DNA of 64,000 nucleotides from an endosymbiont of Galathealinum brachiosum (lineage in GTDB: Bacteria; Pseudomonadota; Gammaproteobacteria; SZUA-229). The translations under genes and the position numbers were made by a program. Under the pieces are notes generated by a model. It searched no databases and was not told the origin of the DNA. It was given only the letters and a program-made list of their open reading frames with translations. Position 1 is the first letter of the stretch. The number at the start of each line of letters is the position of its first letter. The stretch lies in the NCBI GenBank assembly GCA_003349885.1, contig QFXC01000011.1, positions 860,900-924,899 of the forward strand, given 5' to 3'. Of the stretch, positions 56,368 to 64,000 are shown piece after piece.

Positions 56368-57086
56368 TCGTCTATATCCTCGTTGTTATCATTATCTTTG
56401 GTAGAAGAAAAAACAGTATATTGACTGTATTCTAACCGTAGGATAATTTTTTGTGTTAAATGTGTTTTTATGCCAAAACTAATATTCGAAAACTGATTAG
56501 TCTGATCAACCGGTTGTATTGTTGTCGATGAAGGTTTGACGTCAATTATACCGGTGCCCATTAAAAAATAAGGTGAATACTTCCACTCGGGAAAGGGTTG
56601 CATAACCAGACTTAGTTTGAATAAAAGACTGCTGGAAATGTCACCAATAGATTGTGTGATACTGGCTTCTGTGGCGAAATTTGGATTAAATAAATAAGAG
56701 CCATAAGCACTCAGCGACGGTGCGCTACCAAAGTCTCCAACCATTACACCCCATTCCCAGTCACGTTCGGTAAATTCTTCATGTGTGATTTCGGCGAACT
56801 TTATTGGATCGCCATTAGCAGAAAGTGTTCTGGAAAATTGATCGTAATGCACCCAGCCTACTAATTTTTTCTGGTTACGTATTTTAAACCAGTTGGCGCG
56901 ACGGTTAATAACTTCAATAAATGCTCCCTTTTCCATTACATGAAATATAGGGTAACCACCGCCCGGGCCGGTATGCATTTCAATATATGGGTCAGCAATT
57001 TTTACTTGCTGCAATGGTTCAGAGGCAGAGTAAACATTTACACTGAACAGCTGAATTATCAGCATGACAGTCAATTTTATATACAT
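56337..57086 (-). CDS. SH3-domain plus outer membrane barrel protein
   Basis: A 249-residue exported protein. After the signal peptide (residues 1-20), a bacterial SH3 domain (about 27-85; YIEMHTGPGGGYPIFHVMEK, then RRANWFKIRNQKKLVGWVHY) precedes a barrel of about 150 residues ending KAGFAVFF. SH3 domains of this kind often bind peptidoglycan, which would tie the barrel to the wall. It is upstream of, and overlaps, another barrel gene of the same cluster. Confidence 0.82.
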   Translation of the reverse strand: MYIKLTVMLIIQLFSVNVYSASEPLQQVKIADPYIEMHTGPGGGYPIFHVMEKGAFIEVINRRANWFKIRNQKKLVGWVHYDQFSRTLSANGDPIKFAEITHEEFTERDWEWGVMVGDFGSAPSLSAYGSYLFNPNFATEASITQSIGDISSSLLFKLSLVMQPFPEWKYSPYFLMGTGIIDVKPSSTTIQPVDQTNQFSNISFGIKTHLTQKIILRLEYSQYTVFSSTKDNDNNEDIDEWKAGFAVFF

Positions 57087-57149
57087 AGTGCGCGCTTAAT
57101 AGCCCTGAAAGTGGTTACCGAATATTTTCATTTTGGTTCTTATTATAAA

Positions 57150-60014
57150 CTAGTTTTGTGGAGCCAATGGGTCAAATGGGTTGTTGAAGTATTGGCCGCC
57201 TATATCCAGATATTCCGAAATTAAACGCAATTCTGCAGGTGTAAGCATATTAGCATGATTCACAACACCGGCATCAGATAGTGATGGTAATGCTCGGCCT
57301 GCATTAAGCTCTGTTTGTGTCATCTTTTCTATAAAGTAACTGACACGAGCGCCATTCGCGTTCATGCTAGGTGATAGTTCACGACCCGGATCGGGAACCT
57401 GCTCCGTAAGTTGTACACCATTAGCATCTAATACGGGGTTGCCATCGTCATCAAAGGCTAGTTGGGTAATGAGCACATCTATCAGGATATTGCCGCTTAT
57501 GTCCTGAAAATTATCGTTGAAAAATAGTTCACGATACGATTCTATGTGTTGCACCTCTTCATCTGAAGGGTCAGTTGCAGTTAAGTCTAATTGCCCTGCA
57601 GGTACCATAACCACTCCCACTGAATCTACAGTAGCATGGCAGTTGGTGCAGGTGTTGTCAGGGTTAATGCCATTTATATCTGAGCGATCAACATCCCAGA
57701 TAGGTTGTATGTGTTCCTGATAATTTATTACGGTGCGACATGCGGCATTCCACTGAGTTTCACAGGGAGCGGTATTTGGAGCGGGTGTTGTCAAGCTTGA
57801 TAGTTCAGCAGTAGGTACACCTGAATAAGTAATGTTAAATGTAGCATCAGGAGTAAGAGCTGGAATAGTTGGGTCAGTCCAGACATCAATAAATTCAATA
57901 TTAATGCTTGGATTTGATGATTCTGGTTGTGCGCGACTTAATGCTTCAGCCATCGTATCACCAAAGTTCACAAGGTAATCACTCATCGTTACAGGATTTT
58001 GTGTATTCGGGTAAATATATCCATCAGAGGGTGCACCGGTATTTATTGAGGCAGCTTCCGCATCTAACCTTCCGTGAGGTAAGGGCAAAACTCCATTCGT
58101 GTGAACATGACAGCCAGAGCAGGTTGAAGTATCGCCCGCATTTACCTGTAACCAGTTTTCATGGCGTGAGCCGATTCGACGTGCATCTTTGTCCAGAATC
58201 TCAAAGTAAAAAGCGATATTAGCAGGTACTTTCACCAGTACAGAACCATCAGGTTGAATTGGGCTATAGCCAATAATTTCTTTCATACCGAATGTTCGGC
58301 CGCCACGACCAAAAGCTCGAGCGGATAAGTTCGGAGGGTTTGCAAGGTCAGGGTCACGTCTGTCTGGCAGGCCAACGGCTTTAACCAGACGTATAAAACG
58401 AGCTGGACGTTGATCTGCCGTTGCTATTGCAGGGTCACCCAGAGATAAAACATCGGTTACCGTTGCATCAGTGCATACGTTAAGGAAGCAGCCATTAAAA
58501 TTGCTGTCGCCAAAGTCGTAAACGCTACGAATATAAAGCAGTCCTACTTTCTCACTAATTAATGTTGTATCTAGTTCTGCTTCAGGTTTGCCTAAATTAA
58601 CAGTAGCTCGATTATATGGTCGCATGACAACAGCATCATTCAGGAACATACCGACCTCGCCAACTTCAATTGGCTTTTCTGTCTGGCTGCTGCCATCGAA
58701 TAGCCATATTCCATAAGATGGATAAGTTTCAACGGCGGTACCGTCTGTAATAAAGGGCTCGGCGTCTGTATCAACACATAAAAAAGTTTCTAGTTCGGGG
58801 ACCATTGGGTCTGTGCCCATGTCAACTTCAATCTGACATAAACCTTTACTGACAAGTATGCGGCTTGTGCCATCATTTAAAGGGTAGAAAGAAGAGTAAC
58901 GTCCATCAAATGCAATTGTGTCATCAAATGTAAGGCTTGTATTGGTTACTTTTTCTACTGCGGATGTAATTGCCCCCCCCTGATTAGCAGTTGTTGGCTG
59001 ATTAATGTCTATAAAGTTTTCACCATCAATGGTGATAATTTCTCCACCAGCAAATGTATCAGTAAAAGGGATTTGAAGTGCCATTATACGACCATCAGGT
59101 AGTTCTCTGGGTTGTATAAACTGCAGGTTGTTATTGTCTACATTGGGAATGTCGTGGCTTTCATCGTGGGTGCCATAGTAAGGCTGAAGGTCAGAGCCAT
59201 CCTGTAGAATAGTATATAAACTTATAGCATTGTTAGTGTTTGCATTATCCCATCGACTAAATAAAATGCGGCCATTACTGAGTACAACAGGGTCGAGATC
59301 ATGGCTCTGATTAAATGAAATTTGTTCAATATTAGTGCCATCTATATCCATGACATGTAATACCAGAGCTTTGCTTCTACTGTCTTCATCAAGTGATGAA
59401 AATTGAGGTTTACTCAGATCTTCATCAAGTAAAATCGCGCGTGATTTTTTTTGTCTATTAGAAGAGAAAACAATTTTATTGTTGTTAGGTAAAAAATAAG
59501 GTGCTACATCATCACCTTCCTCTGCAATGATATCGGAGATAATAACTCGATTAAGTTCATTCGTTTCACGGTTGTATGTATAAATATCCCATTTAGGGTT
59601 GTCGGTATTATCATTCGGATCAGGGTCTTCAGTTAAAAGAGAAAATACAAGTATTTTCCCATCACTTGAAACATCAAGGTCTTTTACATCGCCATTACCA
59701 TTAGTAATAGCAGCGGTAATATTAACTGCAGGTGAGCTAATTGTTGCGCCTGACTTAAGAAATATATCTCCACCCGGCGTAGACTCCAGTGGCTCGCGAA
59801 TGTCGGGTTGAATAATAATTCCGTCATCATCAACAAGAATAGCGCGTTTAACATACGCAATAGGAAAATCTTCAATGCCTGGATCTGCACCCGTTTCTGA
59901 GCCGCCACAGGATGTAAGTAAAACCGTGCCTGCAACAGCAAAAAGCAGCAGAAAAAATTGTGAAAGCCAGTTTTCATAACTGGTTGAAACGAATTTTAAA
60001 AAATTGTTACGCAT
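57150..60014 (-). CDS. HzsA-related diheme-type lipoprotein
   Basis: A 954-residue lipoprotein (lipobox VLLTSCGGSETG). Residues about 45-330 are propeller-like, with TolB-type blades (KWDIYTYNRETNELNRVI; NNKIVFSSNRQKKS; NGRILFSRWDNANTN). The second half has two haem c motifs: CSGCH at residues 632-636 and CTNCH at 789-793, the latter after EHIQPIWDVD. This arrangement is called HzsA-related after hydrazine synthase alpha, but nothing else here suggests anammox. It sits between ApbE and SH3-barrel genes. It is probably a surface or periplasm-facing electron carrier. Confidence 0.85.
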   Translation of the reverse strand: MRNNFLKFVSTSYENWLSQFFLLLFAVAGTVLLTSCGGSETGADPGIEDFPIAYVKRAILVDDDGIIIQPDIREPLESTPGGDIFLKSGATISSPAVNITAAITNGNGDVKDLDVSSDGKILVFSLLTEDPDPNDNTDNPKWDIYTYNRETNELNRVIISDIIAEEGDDVAPYFLPNNNKIVFSSNRQKKSRAILLDEDLSKPQFSSLDEDSRSKALVLHVMDIDGTNIEQISFNQSHDLDPVVLSNGRILFSRWDNANTNNAISLYTILQDGSDLQPYYGTHDESHDIPNVDNNNLQFIQPRELPDGRIMALQIPFTDTFAGGEIITIDGENFIDINQPTTANQGGAITSAVEKVTNTSLTFDDTIAFDGRYSSFYPLNDGTSRILVSKGLCQIEVDMGTDPMVPELETFLCVDTDAEPFITDGTAVETYPSYGIWLFDGSSQTEKPIEVGEVGMFLNDAVVMRPYNRATVNLGKPEAELDTTLISEKVGLLYIRSVYDFGDSNFNGCFLNVCTDATVTDVLSLGDPAIATADQRPARFIRLVKAVGLPDRRDPDLANPPNLSARAFGRGGRTFGMKEIIGYSPIQPDGSVLVKVPANIAFYFEILDKDARRIGSRHENWLQVNAGDTSTCSGCHVHTNGVLPLPHGRLDAEAASINTGAPSDGYIYPNTQNPVTMSDYLVNFGDTMAEALSRAQPESSNPSINIEFIDVWTDPTIPALTPDATFNITYSGVPTAELSSLTTPAPNTAPCETQWNAACRTVINYQEHIQPIWDVDRSDINGINPDNTCTNCHATVDSVGVVMVPAGQLDLTATDPSDEEVQHIESYRELFFNDNFQDISGNILIDVLITQLAFDDDGNPVLDANGVQLTEQVPDPGRELSPSMNANGARVSYFIEKMTQTELNAGRALPSLSDAGVVNHANMLTPAELRLISEYLDIGGQYFNNPFDPLAPQN

Positions 60015-60072
60015 AACATCTAACCTGAAAAATACAGCTTTGAGCTGAATTATTACAATTTTAAAGCGACTA

Positions 60073-61065
60073 TTAATGCATCTCGGGAGGCATTAATCCG
60101 CTTGAATAAAACATTTTTCCTTTTGAATCTATCACAATCGCTTCAATGTCATCGAGTGTGTTGATTAGCTCAAGGGCTTTTTCCGTTCCCATTACAAACA
60201 GCGTTGTAGATAAGGCGTCACTGGTAACGGCATCACTTGCCAATACACTTACGCTCCATGTCTTCTCTGCGGACTGACCCGTAGTGGGTTTAATAATGTG
60301 GTGATAACGTGTCTCGTCTTCTATAAAATAACGTTCATAATCACCTGAAGTAGAAATGGCAGAATCACTTAAAGGAATGCTCACAACTACTTTGTTTTTA
60401 TCTCTTGGGTGCCGAATACCCATTACCCATGGTCGACCTTTTTTGTCGCCCATAATTCGAGAGTCGCCCCCTGCACTCACCAGCGCATTTTGTATGCCGC
60501 AGGTTTGTAAAATTTTTATTCCATTATCAACCGCATAACCTTTTGCGATGCCACCAAGATCTATTTTGGTGTTCTTATGGCTAAATGAAATACTTGTTTG
60601 TGTTTCATCCAGTTTTATATTTTTATAATTTATTGCTTTAAGCTGTTTTTTAATTTGTTTGTCGGTTGGGTGTAACTTCATGCGATAATCATAAAGGTGT
60701 CCAACACTTGCAAATGTAATATCAAAAGCACCATTTGAAAGTTGAGAAAATTTGATTGATTGTTGAATCAGTTCAAAAAGTTCTCTGCCAATATTTACTG
60801 CTTCTCTGGCAGCATTACGATTAACCAGAGCAAGTTCGCTTTTTTCAATGTACGGGCTCATTAAATTATCAATACGGTGCATTTCTTCAAAAACCCGGTC
60901 ACTGCATTGTTTAGCCTGTTGAGTATTTTCTGCAAACATTTCAACTAAAATGGGTGTACCCATAATGGCTTGTTTATAAGAAAACCATTCGGCACTGGCA
61001 CTGCTGCACACAAAAAATAATCCGATTAAGAAAGAAATTTGTTGTGCAGTTTTTTTACTGGTCAT
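60073..61065 (-). CDS. apbE: FAD:protein FMN transferase (ApbE)
   Basis: Attaches FMN covalently to Ser or Thr of exported redox proteins. The 330-residue protein has a signal peptide (residues about 8-26). The signatures are QAIMGTPILVEMFAEN, IDLGGIAKGYAVDNGI, NALVSAGGDSRIMG, HHIIKPTTGQS, and the Mg-site SDALSTTLFVMG. No classical flavin acceptor (NqrB/C, RnfD/G or FMN-bind domain) is in the window, so its target may be another cluster member. It is not related to apbC at 36897 beyond the name. Confidence 0.95.
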   Translation of the reverse strand: MTSKKTAQQISFLIGLFFVCSSASAEWFSYKQAIMGTPILVEMFAENTQQAKQCSDRVFEEMHRIDNLMSPYIEKSELALVNRNAAREAVNIGRELFELIQQSIKFSQLSNGAFDITFASVGHLYDYRMKLHPTDKQIKKQLKAINYKNIKLDETQTSISFSHKNTKIDLGGIAKGYAVDNGIKILQTCGIQNALVSAGGDSRIMGDKKGRPWVMGIRHPRDKNKVVVSIPLSDSAISTSGDYERYFIEDETRYHHIIKPTTGQSAEKTWSVSVLASDAVTSDALSTTLFVMGTEKALELINTLDDIEAIVIDSKGKMFYSSGLMPPEMH

Positions 61066-61093
61066 GCGGTACTCATTTTAAAACCATATAACG

Positions 61094-62755
61094 TTAAGTA
61101 AGAGGTCCGAACGAAACATAACTTTCATATGAGCCAAGACCATGGTTAGTAAATGTGCTGGCAAACTGATTTAAATCACCGTTCAATGACATATAGTTAG
61201 CAAGTACGGTATTAACTAATAAATTCACATTATTAGCAGCAGGTGTTGCTGATGTTACAACCGAACCATTAGAAGAAAATCGTCCAATTTGTCGGTGGTC
61301 CGGCATACCGCTATTAAATACACTGATATTTCCATTTGGATTAAATACCAGAAAGAAAGAGCACGCGGTAGATGAGTTGTCGCCGGTCCATACGCCTTTG
61401 CCACGGCCACCCAGTTTTATGCCGCTTGAGTCTGGCGCACCTGCAGCGCTATTGTCTAATGTACCGTTACTGGCTACTGAACCGTCACTGAAAACATAAA
61501 TCATTAAGGGTTGGTTTCTAATGGCTGCATATTCAAGGCACGCACCAATGCAGCGGCCTGCACGTAAATCTCTATTCTCACCAACAATACGGTCACCGGT
61601 GTGGTAGTCGTATCCGCCCATTGTGATGCTGCCAGCACCTGCATGTCCATCAATTACCATTTTCATAACAGAGGCGGTTTTTCTAAATTCACCTTCGTTA
61701 TCAAATTCATTAACACCGAAAATGCCACCGGCATCACTTACAATATCGACATCAGTTGAAGGGTCAACATCTACACCTGCGAAGCGTTCAGCTATGTCGG
61801 CTGCTTTTAAATAACCACATTGAACCAGATCTTTAACTATTTCATCTTGTGATGGAGATATGTTTGGTGCAACTGAAGATAGTTTGAGTTTCTTATGTGT
61901 TATACGAGCCATTGACTCCATAACTGCTGTCACGTCTTCTTTTGAATCAAGTATGGCAGTAAGGTCTCCAACATCGACCATGCCAGTAACATCGCTTGGT
62001 CGATCAACTTTGGTTGGACGAATTTCAGGGTCGATTAATCCAGGAGGGGCCATTGAGTTACCTCCGGATTCTGTATTACGTGACCCAATTAGTTTTACAA
62101 CCCCACCATTTGCGCCTGCTTGAGCAATACCATATAAAGGGTTATGAGTATTGTTACTGGTGTCGTTTCCAGAGCGTGCTGGAATAACGGTACCATCTAC
62201 TTTGCCTACAGATGTTCCACCGGGTGCAATGGAAGTAAATTTTTCTAAAATACCAAATAACATGGCGCTATCTGAATGAAACTTTAGACCGAGCTGGTTG
62301 TTTGTAAAGTCGCTATTAGTACTGAGGTTTAGCATGGTAGAGGCAAGAACAGTATCGCTTAATCCGGGAATAATATCTCCGGGTAAGCCCATTTTGCTAT
62401 AACCCGCGGTTGTGAGAAGGTCGTCCTGGCCAAGGGCCTGACCAACGAGCACATTAGAGCTGGCGAAGTTTGCACCACCAGCTAGATCAAAACAAATAAA
62501 AGGTATTTTAGCAGTACCATCAGCAACGCCGCCAAGGCTGCAGCCAATATCTGTTGCAAGGGCATCAAGGTCAGAGGATACTGCTGCATATGCAGATCTG
62601 GGGTTTGAAAATAATCCGAATGCGCCACCTGTTAATACCGAACCAGTACCAGTTATGAATCCCTGTTTAAGGAAGTCACGACGAGTTGTTGGTCTGGGGT
62701 GATCCGCATGACGAAGTGGGTCATTAACTCCCAATGGTTTGCTTTTTTTACTCAT
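61094..62755 (-). CDS. Tat-exported DUF1501-like protein
   Basis: A 553-residue protein with a twin-arginine signal: PTTRRDFLKQGF, with R25 and R26, then a hydrophobic stretch to about residue 57 (NPRSAYAAV). The body resembles DUF1501/sulfatase-like exported proteins: FICFDLAGGANFASSNVLVG, MGGYDYHTGDRIVGEN, and GRGKGVWTGDNSSTACSFFL. Tat export implies folding, and possibly cofactor loading, in the cytoplasm. The catalytic function is unknown; homologues are sometimes labelled as GspF by misannotation. It lies 28 bases before apbE. Confidence 0.8.
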   Translation of the reverse strand: MSKKSKPLGVNDPLRHADHPRPTTRRDFLKQGFITGTGSVLTGGAFGLFSNPRSAYAAVSSDLDALATDIGCSLGGVADGTAKIPFICFDLAGGANFASSNVLVGQALGQDDLLTTAGYSKMGLPGDIIPGLSDTVLASTMLNLSTNSDFTNNQLGLKFHSDSAMLFGILEKFTSIAPGGTSVGKVDGTVIPARSGNDTSNNTHNPLYGIAQAGANGGVVKLIGSRNTESGGNSMAPPGLIDPEIRPTKVDRPSDVTGMVDVGDLTAILDSKEDVTAVMESMARITHKKLKLSSVAPNISPSQDEIVKDLVQCGYLKAADIAERFAGVDVDPSTDVDIVSDAGGIFGVNEFDNEGEFRKTASVMKMVIDGHAGAGSITMGGYDYHTGDRIVGENRDLRAGRCIGACLEYAAIRNQPLMIYVFSDGSVASNGTLDNSAAGAPDSSGIKLGGRGKGVWTGDNSSTACSFFLVFNPNGNISVFNSGMPDHRQIGRFSSNGSVVTSATPAANNVNLLVNTVLANYMSLNGDLNQFASTFTNHGLGSYESYVSFGPLT

Positions 62756-62790
62756 TATATAAACCTCTTAAAATTCATTCGGATCATGCG

Positions 62791-64000
62791 TTATTGTAAA
62801 ATCACCAGTGCACTACCTAATGTAGCGGCGCAGGTTGCGATTACGATTTCTTCGGTACGTCCAATCGTGTCACAGGCTCCAGCGCATTGTGTCATGGTGG
62901 TAATCAGGCTTTGATAATCATCGCTTGCGTCAGCTAGTTTGTCCTGAAGGTCTTGCGTTGCTGTTGAGCCAAGCAGGTCTTTAATTTCTGCATCTGTCGG
63001 TTGAGTCGCCAGATTATTTGCAGGTGTGACCAGATCAAGATTCATCAGGCGAACAAGCAATGGTTCAATCAGCTGGTTTTTAGACGTTGGTGTAAAAGCA
63101 TTTAAAGCTGTCTGCGTAAAATCAAAACCTTTAAAAATACGGTTGGCATCATTTACAGGTAGTGCTTTATCTATACTAACCAGCTCATTGCAGTAACTCA
63201 TCGCTAGTTGGGCAACACCCATTTGATGTGATGCCAGAAACGCTTTGATATTTTCAACGGCAGGTAACTGTTGTTTATAAGATGAGAATGTTGCTGTAAC
63301 AGTCGGGTTTGCTACGGGAATGCCCGTTACAAATGACATGTTGGTATTGATTTCATCAAATGTTCTCACGCCTATTTCAGATACAAGTGCAGCATCAGGT
63401 GCTGCTGCTGGAGGTGTTGGCTCAACTTCAACACGCGTGTTTGTATTGCTGCCAAAACGCTCAAATGTCAGGAAGAACTCATCTGACTCAGGGCCTTTTT
63501 CAACGGCAATAACTGTACCCAGTCTTGACAGTGCCTGACCATCAACGGTGTAGTCAGTGGCATTGATATCAACATCAAGATGACCAAACATCTGTCCGGA
63601 AACAGCCTCTCTTCCGTTTACACCAATGCGTAATCCTTCAAGAGGAATATTAGCTGCCGGTGTATAGGTATCATCCAGGCTAATAAATACCGGTTCTTCG
63701 AACAGGTAAGCGGTGTTATCAAACTGTTCAACTTTAAACATTACGTAGCTATCTGTCAGACCCAGTAACTCATCAACTGAAAACAGCATGAAGTATTTCT
63801 GGCCGACACCAATATTAAAGTTTTGTGTTATTTGATCCTGATTAAGTGCACGGTTGTGTACTGCAACCAGTCTTAATTTTCCGCTCCAGGCATTAGCGTC
63901 ACCACTAACTTCGTTACCCAGTACAAAAGCATAAGTATCATTCCAGTCAATTAAAGTGCCGCCCTGTGAATCGGTTGAGTCAACATCATCGGTGAATACG
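62791..64000 (-). CDS. LamG-type (concanavalin-like) surface protein, C-terminal part
   Basis: The frame is open to the window end, so the N-terminal part is missing; about 402 residues are seen. The first visible residues include AWSGKLRLVAVHNRALNQDQ with ITQNFNIGVGQ, which is the closing strand pattern of a LamG jellyroll. This is followed by beta-rich and helical segments with no further known domain. Cysteines near the end (MTQCAGACD) may pair. It is followed by the Tat protein gene 35 bases downstream and is the first visible gene of the cluster. Confidence 0.78.
   Translation of the reverse strand, partial: VFTDDVDSTDSQGGTLIDWNDTYAFVLGNEVSGDANAWSGKLRLVAVHNRALNQDQITQNFNIGVGQKYFMLFSVDELLGLTDSYVMFKVEQFDNTAYLFEEPVFISLDDTYTPAANIPLEGLRIGVNGREAVSGQMFGHLDVDINATDYTVDGQALSRLGTVIAVEKGPESDEFFLTFERFGSNTNTRVEVEPTPPAAAPDAALVSEIGVRTFDEINTNMSFVTGIPVANPTVTATFSSYKQQLPAVENIKAFLASHQMGVAQLAMSYCNELVSIDKALPVNDANRIFKGFDFTQTALNAFTPTSKNQLIEPLLVRLMNLDLVTPANNLATQPTDAEIKDLLGSTATQDLQDKLADASDDYQSLITTMTQCAGACDTIGRTEEIVIATCAATLGSALVILQ

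Noticed and set aside
57150..60014. True hydrazine synthase (anammox)
   Set aside because: Only the general propeller plus haem arrangement is similar; no other anammox gene is present and the setting is gammaproteobacterial.
1..64000. tRNA or rRNA genes
   Set aside because: I looked for cloverleaf elements such as GGTTCGAATCC-type arms in the gaps and found none; a covariance search would settle it.

Overview
The window reads as chromosomal DNA of a free-living Gammaproteobacterium outside the Enterobacterales. Supporting synteny includes zapA–6S RNA–ygfA, ygfB–pepP–ubiH–ubiI, divergent rhlB | trxA–rho, and the presence of rppH, erpA and DUF6776–bactofilin. The glycine cleavage P-protein is split into two subunits and controlled by a tandem glycine riboswitch. 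The DNA is moderately AT-rich with short intergenic spaces. I see no tRNA, rRNA, CRISPR array, insertion sequence or prophage. The order or genus cannot be fixed from this window.

Layout. 1-5 kb: the 3' end of ilvA, a lipid A acyltransferase, ygfA, 6S RNA, zapA and a ZapB-like coiled coil. 3.8-10 kb: ygfB, pepP and two ubiquinone monooxygenases, then an orphan Xre/ParS-type protein, a large imperfect inverted repeat and an MscS channel. 10.2-15.5 kb: glycine riboswitch, gcvT, gcvH, gcvPA, gcvPB and dgkA. 15.4-20.9 kb: diguanylate cyclase, secreted and thiol proteins, a TauE/SafE permease and rhlB. 21-23 kb: trxA and rho, with striking hairpins after rho. 23.1-29 kb: a membrane cluster (large MscS, K+ channel, AI-2E permease, HlyD/DUF2955 efflux pair). 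29-38.7 kb: metG, several small orphan genes, DUF2797, TRIC-like channel, DUF1631, apbC and dcd. 38.8-47 kb: a signalling island with two HDOD proteins (one fused to GGDEF), two response regulators, and a periplasmic binding protein translationally overlapped with a histidine kinase. 47-53.7 kb: a lipoprotein/outer-membrane pair, HAD phosphatase, rppH, hemJ, argC, DUF6776, bactofilin and erpA.

53.8-64 kb, the most interesting region: a minus-strand gene cluster of at least nine genes running off the end of the window, in which every product appears to be exported or membrane-exposed. In transcription order it contains a LamG-type protein (partial), a Tat-exported DUF1501-like protein, an ApbE flavin transferase, a 954-residue lipoprotein with a propeller-like front and two CxxCH haem motifs (HzsA-related type), an SH3 plus beta-barrel protein, a second beta-barrel, a TlpA-like thiol protein, a tiny DUF4266 lipoprotein ending in CGCN, and a DUF3570 beta-barrel. 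Together these look like an uncharacterised cell-envelope redox system. Its substrate and direction of electron flow cannot be read from the sequence.

Short palindromic repeats are scattered through the intergenic spaces. They include REP-like GTAGGAG elements at four loci, a 32-base hairpin unit duplicated after rho, and a 178-base imperfect inverted repeat near 8.8 kb.
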